From contig JAPOWK010000102.1 in assembly GCA_026707665.1 (NCBI GenBank), forward strand, positions 16,784 through 80,783: a DNA stretch of 64,000 nucleotides. The letters are read 5' to 3'. How positions within the stretch are numbered: position 1 is the stretch's first letter; every line of letters starts with the position of its first letter. A program made the translations under genes and the position numbers. Origin of the DNA: Chloroflexota bacterium. Lineage in GTDB: Bacteria; Chloroflexota; Anaerolineae; Aggregatilineales; Phototrophicaceae. A model generated the notes under the pieces. It was not told where the DNA came from, searched no databases, and was given only the letters and a program-made list of their open reading frames with translations. Positions 52,597 to 62,685 of the stretch are shown piece by piece.

Positions 52597-55041
52597 TCAA
52601 TCGTGGTCGCTGTCGCGTCGCTCATCCGCGGCCTTTCGCTTTTCGGCGTCGAGATCACGTAGCCTGACGTTGGGCGGCTCACGCAGCACCAGTTCCAAGA
52701 CTTCGTTCATATCCTCGACGAAGCTGATGGCGACATCGCGCCTCGCTGCCTTGGGCAGGTCGTGCAAGTCCTTCTTGTTGTCATTGGGCAGAATGATATG
52801 CGGAATGCCCCGGCGGCGGGCTGCCAATATCTTTTCCACAACGCCGCCCACCGGCAAGACGTGACCTCGCAGCGTAATCTCCCCGGTCATCGCGTAGGCC
52901 GCGCTCGCCGGTCGCTCAGTGTATGCCGAGATTAGCGCGGTTGCCAGTGTGATGCCGGCTGATGGTCCATCTTTTGGCACCGCGCCCTCCGGCATGTGCA
53001 CGTGAATATCATAGTTGTCGAAATCATCGACGGGCAAATCAAACGCGTTCGCCCGCGCTCGCAGATAACTGAGGGCGATATGCGCCGATTCCTGCAGCAC
53101 GTCCCCCAGCTGACCAGTCAGCATCAGATTGCCTTTGCCCGGCACCAGCGATACTTCGACCGTCTGAATCTCGCCGCCATTGGGCGTCCATACCAAGCCG
53201 CTGACAATCCCGATCGCGTCATTGCGATTGACTTTGGAGTCAAGCATCTGCGGCGGGCCCAGGTGCTTCTCAATGATTGCTGGCGAAATGCGCCGCGGAT
53301 AGCCGCGATCCGAGGCGACTTGCCGGGCGATTCTGCGGCACATCCTCGAGATCTCGCGCTCGAGATTGCGGACCCCGCTTTCATAGGTGTAGTGTCTGAT
53401 GATGTGCTGCAGCGCCGCGGCCGAAAAACGGATGCCGGCATCGGCGATGCCATTCGCTTCCAGCTGCTTGGGTATGAGGAAGCGGCGCGCGATCTCGATC
53501 TTCTCTTCTTCCGAGTAGCCCTTGAAATCAATCACTTCGAGTCGATCTTCCAGCGCTTCCGGTATCGCGTATAGATCATTGGCGGTGGTGATAAATGTCA
53601 CTTTGGACAAGTCATAAGGCACTTCCAAATAATGGTCGACAAAGTTGAAGTTCTGCTCTGGATCAAGCACTTCAAGCAGCGCCGACGCCGGATCACCGCG
53701 GAAATCCGCGCTCATCTTGTCGATTTCATCGAGCACAAAAACTGGATTCACGGTTTCGGAGCGCTCCATCTGCTGGAGAATCCGGCCCGGCATCGAGCCA
53801 ATATAGGTGCGGCGGTGGCCGCGGATTTCCGCCTCATCGCGCACGCCGCCCAGACTGATGCGCAGGAACTTGCAGCCGAGCGCATCTGCAATGCTCTTTC
53901 CGAGCGAAGTCTTGCCGACGCCGGGCGGCCCCACAAAGCACAGAATCGGGCTCTTCATTTTATCTTTCGCCAGCTTGCGCACGGCGATATGTTCGATGAT
54001 ACGCGCTTTCACCTTGGATAGCCCGTAGTGGGCGCGCTCCAATATGTCCTCCGCGTTCTTCAGGTCGAGATTCTCATCGCTCAGCACATTCCAGGGCAAG
54101 GTCAGCAGTCGATCGAGATAGGTATGAATCACGCCAGACTCGGGCGACATCGGTGGAATAACGCCCAGACGCGACACTTCTTTCATCGCCTTTTCCTGCA
54201 CTTCAGCCGGCAGATTCGCCGCGCGGATTCGTTCCGAAAACTCGCGCATCTCCTGTTGGAAAACGTCGCCATCGCCTAATTCCTGCTGAATGACGCGGAC
54301 CTGTTCGCGCAGGTACATCTCGCGTTGATTGGCGGCGATTTCATCTTGCAGGCGCGCATGAACCTCGTCGTGAAATTCGTTGTCCTGCAATTCGGATGTG
54401 AGCAGGACGGCCAGTAGCTCAAGGCGCTTGGCGACATCCTCAAGCTCCAGCAGCTGCTGCGAATCTTCCGGCGCCAGCGGCAGTATCGAAGCCAGCGAGT
54501 CACAGAGCAGCCCCGGATCCTGGAGCGAGAGAATATGCTTCACGATGCTGTCGGGCATCGCCTCGTTGTATTGGCTGCTGTGCTTGAAGAGCTCCTTGAG
54601 CGCCGTCGCCAGAGACTCCAAGGTCTTGAGCTCGACAGCTTCTTCAACCAGGGCGCAGGCTAGCGCAGTTGGATAAGCGCCAAGTTGGCGGACCTCAAGG
54701 ATTCGTACCCGCCGCCGGCCTTGTGCCAGAAGCTGCACACTGTCTGCCGCGATTCGCGTTGTTTTCCCGGGCGCGATTTCCGTGCCAATGGCATGTATCG
54801 TGTCTATAAGGGCTTGGTCCTTGTTCTCCATGCGAAGCTTGCAAGCGATCAGGGTTGTCGCTTGCTCGCGCGCGAAAGCCGCGGCCTGGACCTGTGCCTC
54901 CGTGATCAGCGGTACCAGGCTCAGCACACTGGGAAACAGAACCTGGGCGTCCAGTGGCAGCAGAGGAAGCTCAAAGACGCCGTCGGTCTTTGCCGCCGCA
55001 TTTTCAATTCTGTCGAAGTCCAATGCCGCTTCTGCCGCCAA
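52597..55041 (-). CDS. lon: Endopeptidase La (Lon protease)
   Basis: 'CFVGPPGVGKTSLGKSIADALGCKF', 'VFVLDEIDKMSADFRGDPASALLEVLDPEQN', catalytic 'PKDGPSAGITLATALIS'. Confidence 0.96.
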   Translation of the reverse strand: MAAEAALDFDRIENAAAKTDGVFELPLLPLDAQVLFPSVLSLVPLITEAQVQAAAFAREQATTLIACKLRMENKDQALIDTIHAIGTEIAPGKTTRIAADSVQLLAQGRRRVRILEVRQLGAYPTALACALVEEAVELKTLESLATALKELFKHSSQYNEAMPDSIVKHILSLQDPGLLCDSLASILPLAPEDSQQLLELEDVAKRLELLAVLLTSELQDNEFHDEVHARLQDEIAANQREMYLREQVRVIQQELGDGDVFQQEMREFSERIRAANLPAEVQEKAMKEVSRLGVIPPMSPESGVIHTYLDRLLTLPWNVLSDENLDLKNAEDILERAHYGLSKVKARIIEHIAVRKLAKDKMKSPILCFVGPPGVGKTSLGKSIADALGCKFLRISLGGVRDEAEIRGHRRTYIGSMPGRILQQMERSETVNPVFVLDEIDKMSADFRGDPASALLEVLDPEQNFNFVDHYLEVPYDLSKVTFITTANDLYAIPEALEDRLEVIDFKGYSEEEKIEIARRFLIPKQLEANGIADAGIRFSAAALQHIIRHYTYESGVRNLEREISRMCRRIARQVASDRGYPRRISPAIIEKHLGPPQMLDSKVNRNDAIGIVSGLVWTPNGGEIQTVEVSLVPGKGNLMLTGQLGDVLQESAHIALSYLRARANAFDLPVDDFDNYDIHVHMPEGAVPKDGPSAGITLATALISAYTERPASAAYAMTGEITLRGHVLPVGGVVEKILAARRRGIPHIILPNDNKKDLHDLPKAARRDVAISFVEDMNEVLELVLREPPNVRLRDLDAEKRKAADERRDSDHD

Positions 55042-55257
55042 CAGGTTCTCCGATTCCTCTCGATCGAAGCTGACCGGGAAAGGGCAAGTTTAGCGCAATT
55101 GCTCGTCTATGGTAAGCCCTGCTAACCATGCGCTGGAAGGTCATGAACGCCGTGTCTGGCGGCTCGACGCAGTGTCTGCATGAGCGCCGGCAGCTGCCCG
55201 CGTTGAATTGGACTTGCTCGTAAACAAGCCCATCAGTAGACTTGAATTGCTCATGTT

Positions 55258-56682
55258 ATGTACCAGGGACGACTGTGCATGCGTTTGTCACGAAAGGTTA
55301 CGCTGTTGGCGGCCGCCCTCGGGCTCGCTCTAGTATTTGTGGTTGGCAATCTTCTTTTGAAGCCGCCCATCCCTCTGATTCTTGAAGCCGGTTTCGACCG
55401 GCCGGCGATAAGCCCCAATGCCGATGGCGAAAACGACCTCGCTGTATTTGTCTATCGCCTTGCGCGCCCGGCGACGATCAGCCTGTCCCTTTTTTCTGAG
55501 GCGGGCCGGCAATTCTATTTCCGCGAGCGCCAACCGCGAGACGGTGGCGAATTCAGCGTGCTCTTCAGTGGTGTGGTGGACGGGTTTGTACACGAGGGCG
55601 AAACACTCTACGGCCGGATTGAGCGGCGGCTCATTCCGAATGGCGATTATCGCTGGGTTCTGGAAGCCCAGGCAGCCGAAGGCATAACCACGAGCGCGGA
55701 GGGTTCGCTGCTCGTTGAGGGTGGCGATACGCCCTTGCCGATCATGTCGGAGTTTTCCGTTTCCCCCAGTATATTCTCCCCCAATCAGGACGGCGTCGCC
55801 GATCGCGTCAGCATCAATGTTTATCTTGAAAAGAATGTGGAGCGGCTTGATGTCTATCTCCTGGGCGAGGGCGATCTGCGCATTCCCATCTCCGCGCGCG
55901 TGGAAGAACGCCAATACGGCGAAGCGGGACGCCATCTATTCGACTATGAGGGCGGCATCGATCTCGGAGTGGATCCGCCGCCCGATGGCACTTATCGCGT
56001 GGTCGCTCTGGCGCAAGACCATGTCGGCCAACGAGTCAGGATGGAAAGCGATCTGACGATCGTGACTGGCGGAAAACCTTTTGCGGAAATCAAGCCACAA
56101 GCGCCTGGCGTTGATGTCGCTTTTGACGTACAACCCTATGACGAGAAGTGGCTTTCAAATGCCGACAGCCTGGGCGCTACCTTGCCACGCCCGGACGACG
56201 CTTCATCGCTAGCGTATTCCCAGCGGATTACCGTGCCCCTGGGCGATATGCTTGTTTTTCGCCTTACAGTCGAGAATTACGGTCCGGTGCCAATACGCAC
56301 GAGCGGTCCGGCGCCGGGTACGGTATATCAGCAAGATCAGTTGGCTGGAACTCTGGGCTTCTTTGATGAATCGGGCGCCTGGCGCGTCGGCATTCAATGT
56401 GAAACGTCGATCTCCAGCTTTCCCTATCGCTGGGCAATCGCGCGCGATGACCGCCTGCAAGAGGTCTACGACGCGGCGAGCGAGAACACCTATCGCTACC
56501 TGGCGCCTGGCGAACGGGCGCTGGTCTGGGGCGCCATCCGCATGACGGAAGTGAAAGCGCGCAATCCGCAGAATTGCTGGGCTGGCCTCATTCATGAGGA
56601 TGTCGCCATTAGTCTCCGCAACAATCATGTCGGCATGCGTTCAATCATGATCGTCGATCCACAAAGTGGGGCGGCAAATTGA
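55258..56682 (+). CDS. Membrane-anchored protein with FlgD/Ig-like 'SPNxDG' repeats
   Basis: N-terminal TM; 'ISPNADGENDLAVFVYRL' and 'FSPNQDGVADRVSINVYL'. Confidence 0.7.
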   Translation: MYQGRLCMRLSRKVTLLAAALGLALVFVVGNLLLKPPIPLILEAGFDRPAISPNADGENDLAVFVYRLARPATISLSLFSEAGRQFYFRERQPRDGGEFSVLFSGVVDGFVHEGETLYGRIERRLIPNGDYRWVLEAQAAEGITTSAEGSLLVEGGDTPLPIMSEFSVSPSIFSPNQDGVADRVSINVYLEKNVERLDVYLLGEGDLRIPISARVEERQYGEAGRHLFDYEGGIDLGVDPPPDGTYRVVALAQDHVGQRVRMESDLTIVTGGKPFAEIKPQAPGVDVAFDVQPYDEKWLSNADSLGATLPRPDDASSLAYSQRITVPLGDMLVFRLTVENYGPVPIRTSGPAPGTVYQQDQLAGTLGFFDESGAWRVGIQCETSISSFPYRWAIARDDRLQEVYDAASENTYRYLAPGERALVWGAIRMTEVKARNPQNCWAGLIHEDVAISLRNNHVGMRSIMIVDPQSGAAN

Positions 56683-57635
56683 CGTTCCCACCGAGCAGCG
56701 CGCAGCCCGATTTGGCAGTTGTCATCGTCACTTGGAATAACGCTGCCGTCATTCGAGCTGCCTTAAGCAGTCTCCTCGATGACCTGCAAGACAGCGGCTT
56801 GCGCAACGAAGTATGGGTGGTCGATTCCGCATCGCAAGACCAAACCGCGGAAATCGTACGCCACGAGTTTCCCACTGTCCATCTGGTTGTGAAAAACACC
56901 AATTTGGGCTTCGCGGCGGCCAATAATCTGGCGATGAGAGAGCTCGGTTTTGGCGGCGCCGTCGATGCGTCCCAGACGCCGGCGGCCGTCTTTCTGTTGA
57001 ATCCGGACACTGTCACCCATCCAGGCGCGACCCGGCGGCTGTACGATGCACTGATGGCGCGTCCCGAGGTTGGCGTGGTGGGCGCGCGCCTCACGTTTGC
57101 CGACGGGGGGTTCCAGCACAGCGCCTTTCGCTTTCCCGGGCTTCGACAGATTTGGGCAGAGCTACTTCCGACGCCCGGTCGCCTGTTGGACGGATCCTTC
57201 AATGGTCGCTATCCACGAGCCTATTTCGCTGCCGCGGAAGCATTTGAGGTGGACTTCACCCTCGGCGCGACCATGATGCTAAGGCGCGAGGTTATCCAAC
57301 GGTCGGGCATATTTGACGAAGCCTTCTTCCTCTATTGCGAGGAGGTCGACTGGGCTTGGCGCATCAGAAAGCTGGGCTGGCAAATTCTCTGTGTGCCGGC
57401 GGCGCACGTGACCCATATCGGCGGGGGCAGCACATCGCAAGCCCGGCCCGACAGCCTCATCCATTTGTGGAAAAGTAGGCTATTATTGTATGAGAAACAT
57501 TATCCGAATTGGAAGCGCCAACTGGCGCGCCGGCTAGTGATACTGGGCATGTGGCGGAAAATGCGAAATCTGGACGCCCTCGATACCGAATTGCGCGCGG
57601 CTTGCCAGAAAGTCATCGAGATGGCGAAAGCATGA
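56679..57635 (+). CDS. Glycosyltransferase family 2
   Basis: 'DLAVVIVTWNNAAVIRAALSSLLDDL', 'VVDSASQDQTAEIV', 'FFLYCEEVDWAWRIRKLGW'. TTG start. Confidence 0.92.
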   Translation: MTFPPSSAQPDLAVVIVTWNNAAVIRAALSSLLDDLQDSGLRNEVWVVDSASQDQTAEIVRHEFPTVHLVVKNTNLGFAAANNLAMRELGFGGAVDASQTPAAVFLLNPDTVTHPGATRRLYDALMARPEVGVVGARLTFADGGFQHSAFRFPGLRQIWAELLPTPGRLLDGSFNGRYPRAYFAAAEAFEVDFTLGATMMLRREVIQRSGIFDEAFFLYCEEVDWAWRIRKLGWQILCVPAAHVTHIGGGSTSQARPDSLIHLWKSRLLLYEKHYPNWKRQLARRLVILGMWRKMRNLDALDTELRAACQKVIEMAKA

Positions 57636-58384
57636 CGCACTTGACAGCCATCGTGCTCACGCATAATGAATCCGAGCAGATCGCAGACTGCATCAAATCT
57701 TTGAGATTCGCCGATCGCATCCTCGTCTTCGATTCGTACAGCACGGATGACACTGTGGCAATTGCCCAACGAGCGGGCGCCGATATATTTCAGCACGAAT
57801 TCGTCGATTACACCGAGCAGCGCAATGCCGCGCTGGACGCCGCCGACGAGATGACGGATTGGGTGCTGTTTGTTGACGCGGACGAGCGCGTGACCGACGC
57901 GCTGGCTCAAGAAATCCGGCAGAAGATCAGGTTGCCTGATTTCGCCGGCTGGCGGATACCGCGACACAATTATATTTTCGGCATACTGACCAAGGGCGCA
58001 GGCTGGTATCCGGATTATCAGACGCGCTTGCTCCGCGTTGGGCAAGCCTATTATGACACGCGTCGAAAAGTGCATGAGGTGGTGAAGTTATACGGCGAGG
58101 AAGGGACGATTCGCCATCCCTTGGTTCACTACAATTACAAAGATCTTGAACAGTTTAAGGACAAGCAGGAGAACTACGCGCGCTATGACGCTCAAAGCCT
58201 ATATGCACAAGGCGTAAGACCAAAACAGCACAGCCTCGTCTTGCAGCCGCTTCGGCAGTTTTATTGGCGATTTGTCACCCTCGGCGGTTACCGTGATCGT
58301 TGGCACGGCTTCCGGCTGTCGCTCCTGATGGCTTGGTTTGAATATCGCAAATACCAGACACTCGCCGCCATGTGGCAGAAATAG
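57632..58384 (+). CDS. Glycosyltransferase family 2 (WaaE/KdtX-like)
   Basis: 'LTAIVLTHNESEQIADCIKSLRFADRILVFDSYSTDDTVAIAQRAGA', 'WVLFVDADERVTDALAQEI'. Confidence 0.92.
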   Translation: MTHLTAIVLTHNESEQIADCIKSLRFADRILVFDSYSTDDTVAIAQRAGADIFQHEFVDYTEQRNAALDAADEMTDWVLFVDADERVTDALAQEIRQKIRLPDFAGWRIPRHNYIFGILTKGAGWYPDYQTRLLRVGQAYYDTRRKVHEVVKLYGEEGTIRHPLVHYNYKDLEQFKDKQENYARYDAQSLYAQGVRPKQHSLVLQPLRQFYWRFVTLGGYRDRWHGFRLSLLMAWFEYRKYQTLAAMWQK

Positions 58385-58420
58385 GGGCGGACGCGCCGTT
58401 GGTCGTCATTTGTCGCGTCT

Positions 58421-59020
58421 CTACAACGGTATCAAGATGCCGTAGCCACCGCTGTCTCGCCGATACAGCACGTTGACCTGCTCGCTTTCGGCGTTCATAA
58501 ACATATAGAAGTTATGGTCAAGCAGTTCCAGCTGTTCGATGGCTTCTTCTTCGTTCATCGGCATCATTTCCACCTGCTTGCGGCGGTAAATCTCGGCGGT
58601 CGCGTCGGCCTCCTCCGTTTCATCGGCGACGAAGCTCGGCAAGTCCTCGGCGAGATCCAGCTCGGCAACTGTCGCCCGATATCGGTCGCGCACTTTCTGA
58701 TTCTTAGACTTGCGCTTGCTCTTGAAGCGATCGATTTGGCGATGCATTTTGTCCACCGCTTTGTTTATGGCGAAGCGAATCGTATCGCGATTCTCAATGT
58801 TCATCTTTTCTTCGGAGCGCAGGATGGCGCCGCGCGCGTGCTGGACGGTGATCTGCGCGATGGCGAGGTCGGCGCCGCGATGCGTACGAATGATCGAAAG
58901 TTCTACTCCCACATTGGAGATGTTGGGCAGGTAACGATCGAGCTTGTCGACCTTCGAACGGGTGTAGCTGTCAAGTGCCTCAGATATTTTGATCCCATCT
59001 CCATGAATGTTGATATTCAT
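58421..59020 (-). CDS. hpf: Ribosome hibernation promoting factor, long form
   Basis: 'MNINIHGDGIKISEALDSYTRSKVDKLDRYLPNI' and C-terminal 'KQVEMMPMNEEEAIEQLELLDHNFYMFMNAESEQVNVLYRRDSGGYGILIP'. Confidence 0.94.
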   Translation of the reverse strand: MNINIHGDGIKISEALDSYTRSKVDKLDRYLPNISNVGVELSIIRTHRGADLAIAQITVQHARGAILRSEEKMNIENRDTIRFAINKAVDKMHRQIDRFKSKRKSKNQKVRDRYRATVAELDLAEDLPSFVADETEEADATAEIYRRKQVEMMPMNEEEAIEQLELLDHNFYMFMNAESEQVNVLYRRDSGGYGILIPL

Positions 59021-59747
59021 CGTCTTCCTCCTGGGGAAACCAGTCGCTGGATAGAGAGTGGCTGACAGCGATACCGTAAATGTGCCCAGCCCCTTGTTTT
59101 CTTAGCGCTTTGGCGCACTCGCGAAGCGTCGATCCCGACGTCGCGACGTCATCAACGATCAAGACCGAAAGTCCGTTTGCATCCGCCGAGGCCGCGAAAG
59201 CGTCACGTACATTCTTGCGCCGCTCCTCTTCTGAAAGCAGTGCCTGCTGGCTCGTCTCGCGGATTCGCTTGAGGACATTCGGACGCGCCGGAATACCGGT
59301 CTTCAGCACCATTTGCTGGCACAGCAATTCGGACTGATTATAACCTCGCTCCGCTAGGCGGTCAGCGAATAAAGGCACCGGCACGATAGCGTCAATGGGC
59401 AGCTTCAGTATTCGTAGCGCCTTGACAAGCCGGCCTGCCAATGGCATGGCCAGTTCCCGAGCGCCGTCATATTTGAAGGCTTGTACCGCGCTTTGCAGCA
59501 GGCCGCGATGCCCGCCAGTGGCGCAAAGCGCGTCCAATGATTCGACACGCAGTTGCGATACAGCGATAGGAACATGCTCCAATTCATACAGGCAGGCAGG
59601 GCAGAAGCGAAAATCAACACGACCGCAATGGCTACAAGAGGGCGGAAAGACCAAATCCTGGAGCCATTCCGCTGCACGAACTGCGCCGAGTTCAATGCGC
59701 CGGAAGTAGCTCTCGCTGGCCGTGACGTCCGTCAACACTTGCCTCAT
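58980..59747 (-). CDS. comF: ComF family phosphoribosyltransferase-like protein
   Basis: Zn-finger-like 'CSHCGRVDFRFCPACL', PRPP motif 'VLIVDDVATSGSTLRECAKAL'. Confidence 0.92.
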   Translation of the reverse strand: MRQVLTDVTASESYFRRIELGAVRAAEWLQDLVFPPSCSHCGRVDFRFCPACLYELEHVPIAVSQLRVESLDALCATGGHRGLLQSAVQAFKYDGARELAMPLAGRLVKALRILKLPIDAIVPVPLFADRLAERGYNQSELLCQQMVLKTGIPARPNVLKRIRETSQQALLSEEERRKNVRDAFAASADANGLSVLIVDDVATSGSTLRECAKALRKQGAGHIYGIAVSHSLSSDWFPQEEDDEYQHSWRWDQNI

Positions 59748-59912
59748 TCTCCCGCGGTTTGGCTGCCGTTTAATTTGTTTCGATTCTAGCACAGAAAGTA
59801 CCAGCTTCTGCAAAACAAGAGTCTGTCGCTGCGCTCGACAGCAGAGACGAAATGCCCGGCAAGTTCTTGGAATGAAGCGCTTGCGAGGACAATCGCGGCA
59901 AGGCTTTGTTCA

Positions 59913-60758
59913 TTGATTCGTGCTATATTGGGAGTGGGGGCAATAGACTACACCAATACTGACCGGGAGGAACCATTCGCGGTGGATCGCAAATCGCGCG
60001 CTGGGCTGACCTTCTACCGAAATGAATCGTGGAGCGAGCTTCGGCACGGCATCTTTACGCGCCACGGCGGCGTCAGCAAGAGCCCTTGGCACACGCTGAA
60101 TTTAGGGGCTTCCATTGGCGATGACTTGGAGGCAGTCAGAGAAAATCATGCTCGCATATACCGGGCGGCTGATGTCGATGGCGGGCGTGCCGTTAGCTGT
60201 TGGCTAGTCCACAGTGTCGACACGCTGGTCATAGATGAGAACAGTGGGCGAAATGGCAAGCTGCAGAGAGCCGATGCCATCATCACTGACCAGCCGGACA
60301 CACCGCTGGTGATGCGCTTTGCCGATTGCGTACCGCTCTTGTATTTCGATCGAAGCAAGCGGGTGATTGGATTGGCGCACGCTGGCTGGCGCGGCACGGT
60401 AAGGGGCATGGCGGCGAAGGTGGCGCGGATGATGCAAAAGACCTTTAATTGCCAAGCGGCGGACATCGAAGTCGTTATTGGTCCCGCCATTTCTTGGTGC
60501 AACTACCGCGTTGGCGAAGAAGTGGCTTCGCAGGCTGAAGCTTATTTCGGTGAAGGCGCCGAGGTAATTTGGCGTGATACCGCTGACGGCGCGTCTTACC
60601 TCGATCTCTGGCACGCCAATCGTCGGGACCTGGAACGTTGCGGCGTCACGAAGATCACAGTCTTGGACATCTGTACATACGACAACACCAACGACTTCTA
60701 TTCGCATCGCGCGGAAAACGGGGTGACCGGACGCTTTGGCGTGGTGATGTCATTATGA
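59913..60758 (+). CDS. pgeF: Peptidoglycan editing factor PgeF / YfiH-family
   Basis: 'GIFTRHGGVSKSPWHTLNLGASIGDD', 'DCVPLLYFDRSKRVIGLAHAGWRGTVRGM', 'IGPAISWCNYRVGEEV'. Confidence 0.92.
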   Translation: MIRAILGVGAIDYTNTDREEPFAVDRKSRAGLTFYRNESWSELRHGIFTRHGGVSKSPWHTLNLGASIGDDLEAVRENHARIYRAADVDGGRAVSCWLVHSVDTLVIDENSGRNGKLQRADAIITDQPDTPLVMRFADCVPLLYFDRSKRVIGLAHAGWRGTVRGMAAKVARMMQKTFNCQAADIEVVIGPAISWCNYRVGEEVASQAEAYFGEGAEVIWRDTADGASYLDLWHANRRDLERCGVTKITVLDICTYDNTNDFYSHRAENGVTGRFGVVMSL

Positions 60759-61477
60759 GTATCCGGGACAATGTCAAGCGAGTTCAGGATTGCATTGCCG
60801 CCAGCTGCGCCCGGGTGGATCGCGATCCGTCCTCAGTTACGCTGGTCGCGGTCAGCAAGCTGAAGACGGTTGCGGAGATCATCGAAGCCGCCGACGCCGG
60901 TCTGCAACACTTTGGTGAAAACCGCGTAGAAGAGGGTGTAGAAAAGATTCCGCAAGTGAACGAATCGGCCAGAGGCAATATCACTTGGCACATGGTTGGC
61001 CACATTCAGAGCAGAAAAGCCAAGCAGGTCGTTCAGCGATTCGATATCGTCCAGTCTGTGGATAGCTTAAAGTTGGCCAAGCGGCTGTCGCGGTTCGCCG
61101 TTGAGAGCGGCCGTGTGCTAAGCGCCCACCTGGAGATTAATATTTCTGGCGAAGCATCGAAATACGGACTTGCGGGTTACAATTGGTATCAAGACCATTC
61201 GGTCAAGGCAAGATTGTGGCGAGAGGCGAGCGAGATCGCCGCGCTGCCCAATATTGAAATCAGGGGCTTGATGACGATGGCGCCCTATGGCGCTGAGGAG
61301 AAGACGGTCCGGCGGGTGTTCTCGGATCTGCGGGACTTGCGGGACGAGCTGACCCGCGAAATAGAACTGCCGCTGCCCGAGCTAAGTATGGGAATGACCG
61401 ATGACTATCAGATTGCGATTGAAGAAGGCGCCACAATGATTCGCATTGGACGCGCGTTATTTGGGGAACGAGTCTGA
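60755..61477 (+). CDS. YggS family PLP-dependent enzyme
   Basis: 'VTLVAVSKLKTVAEIIEAADAGLQHFGENRVEE', 'WHMVGHIQSRKAKQVV', 'LSMGMTDDYQIAIEEGATMIRIGRALFGER'. Confidence 0.94.
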   Translation: MSIRDNVKRVQDCIAASCARVDRDPSSVTLVAVSKLKTVAEIIEAADAGLQHFGENRVEEGVEKIPQVNESARGNITWHMVGHIQSRKAKQVVQRFDIVQSVDSLKLAKRLSRFAVESGRVLSAHLEINISGEASKYGLAGYNWYQDHSVKARLWREASEIAALPNIEIRGLMTMAPYGAEEKTVRRVFSDLRDLRDELTREIELPLPELSMGMTDDYQIAIEEGATMIRIGRALFGERV

Positions 61478-61508
61478 TTACGCAGTTGGAAGAAAGGCAA
61501 ACACTTCG

Positions 61509-61754
61509 ATGAATCCGCTTTTTGAGGTGCTGTTTTGGGCGCTGCAGGTTTACCAGTTGATCCTGCTCGCGCGCGTGCTGATGAGTTGGATACCCAATCT
61601 CGATCCAAACAACCCTATTGCTCGCATGCTGTATCAGGCGACCGAGCCTGTGCTGGCGCCGATTCGCAGTGCGCTTCCGCCCCTTGGTGGCATTGATCTG
61701 AGTCCGCTGGTCGTATTCCTCGGGATCAGCGTCTTAATGCAATTGGTAGTCTAG
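61509..61754 (+). CDS. YggT family membrane protein
   Basis: 'LILLARVLMSWIPNLDPNNPIARMLYQATEPVLAPIRSALPPLGGIDLSPLVVFLGI'. Confidence 0.92.
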   Translation: MNPLFEVLFWALQVYQLILLARVLMSWIPNLDPNNPIARMLYQATEPVLAPIRSALPPLGGIDLSPLVVFLGISVLMQLVV

Positions 61755-61803
61755 CGCCACCATAGATCGACCGGTCGGTTCTGGATCCTATGATGACTGC
61801 CAG

Positions 61804-62505
61804 CTAGATCCTGATCAGGATTCGACCGCAATTCTGGCAGTTGACCAGATCGTCACCGCGGTTGATGGCGGTGATGACGATGTAATTCTGTTCGATTCCG
61901 CAGATGGTGCAGGCTTTGTCTTTCAGCACGGCAACGGGCCGATTCGATTTCGCCGTTCTCATGCTGTTATAAGTTTGGAAGGCCTGCTGTGGAATCGCCT
62001 CAACCGAAGTCTTGCGCCGCGCCAGCAACAGATTCACCGATGCCGTCAAGGTCTCCTTTTCATCCAACAAGGCTTTGCGTTCCTGTTCATGTTCGTCGCG
62101 CGCCTCTTCACAGCGGGCCGCTGCTGTTTCCGCCTTGCCACGAAATTCGTCCCGCTCTGAACTGAGCTTGAGCAACTCGTCATCAAGTACAGACTTGCGC
62201 CGGGTCAAGGCTTCGACCTCCATTTGCATATCCTGCAGCTCTTTGGGGTTCGTGACTTCCCCACTGTAGAGGCGGGTCTCGGCGCCTTGTCGTTTGTCTA
62301 CCGCAGCGGCGATTTCCAGTTCCATGTCACGCACTCGCGCCTCCGCCGTCTCGAGCGCCGCTTGCCTTTCCTCGTTTTCGGCTTCTGCCTCGCGCAAAGC
62401 CGCATCGTCTTCCAATTGCGCGTTGATCGCCTTGATCCGTTTCGCTCGCTCAAGAATATCCAGCTCAAGCTTTTGCAGACGATAAAGGGCGGCTACTTCT
62501 GACAT
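61804..62505 (-). CDS. Coiled-coil protein with C-terminal C4 zinc ribbon
   Basis: Long coiled coil from MSEVAALYRLQKLE, C-terminal 'CTICGIEQNYIVITAINRGDDLVNCQNCGRIL'. Start trimmed from 62904. Confidence 0.85.
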   Translation of the reverse strand: MSEVAALYRLQKLELDILERAKRIKAINAQLEDDAALREAEAENEERQAALETAEARVRDMELEIAAAVDKRQGAETRLYSGEVTNPKELQDMQMEVEALTRRKSVLDDELLKLSSERDEFRGKAETAAARCEEARDEHEQERKALLDEKETLTASVNLLLARRKTSVEAIPQQAFQTYNSMRTAKSNRPVAVLKDKACTICGIEQNYIVITAINRGDDLVNCQNCGRILIRI

Positions 62506-62685
62506 GTCTCGGCACCTCGCAGCAAAGTTAGATGAACGGTCAGCATATATAATAACGCATGTTTGCCTCGACCGTTGAAAGTTATTGCTATTGCCAGCCT
62601 GTCTTCGCGTCCGCGCGTAAAGCGCAATCCGAGATTCCAACCACCTTGGTCCGCAAGATAAGCCGGAAGCGAACAAGGGAGCTTG

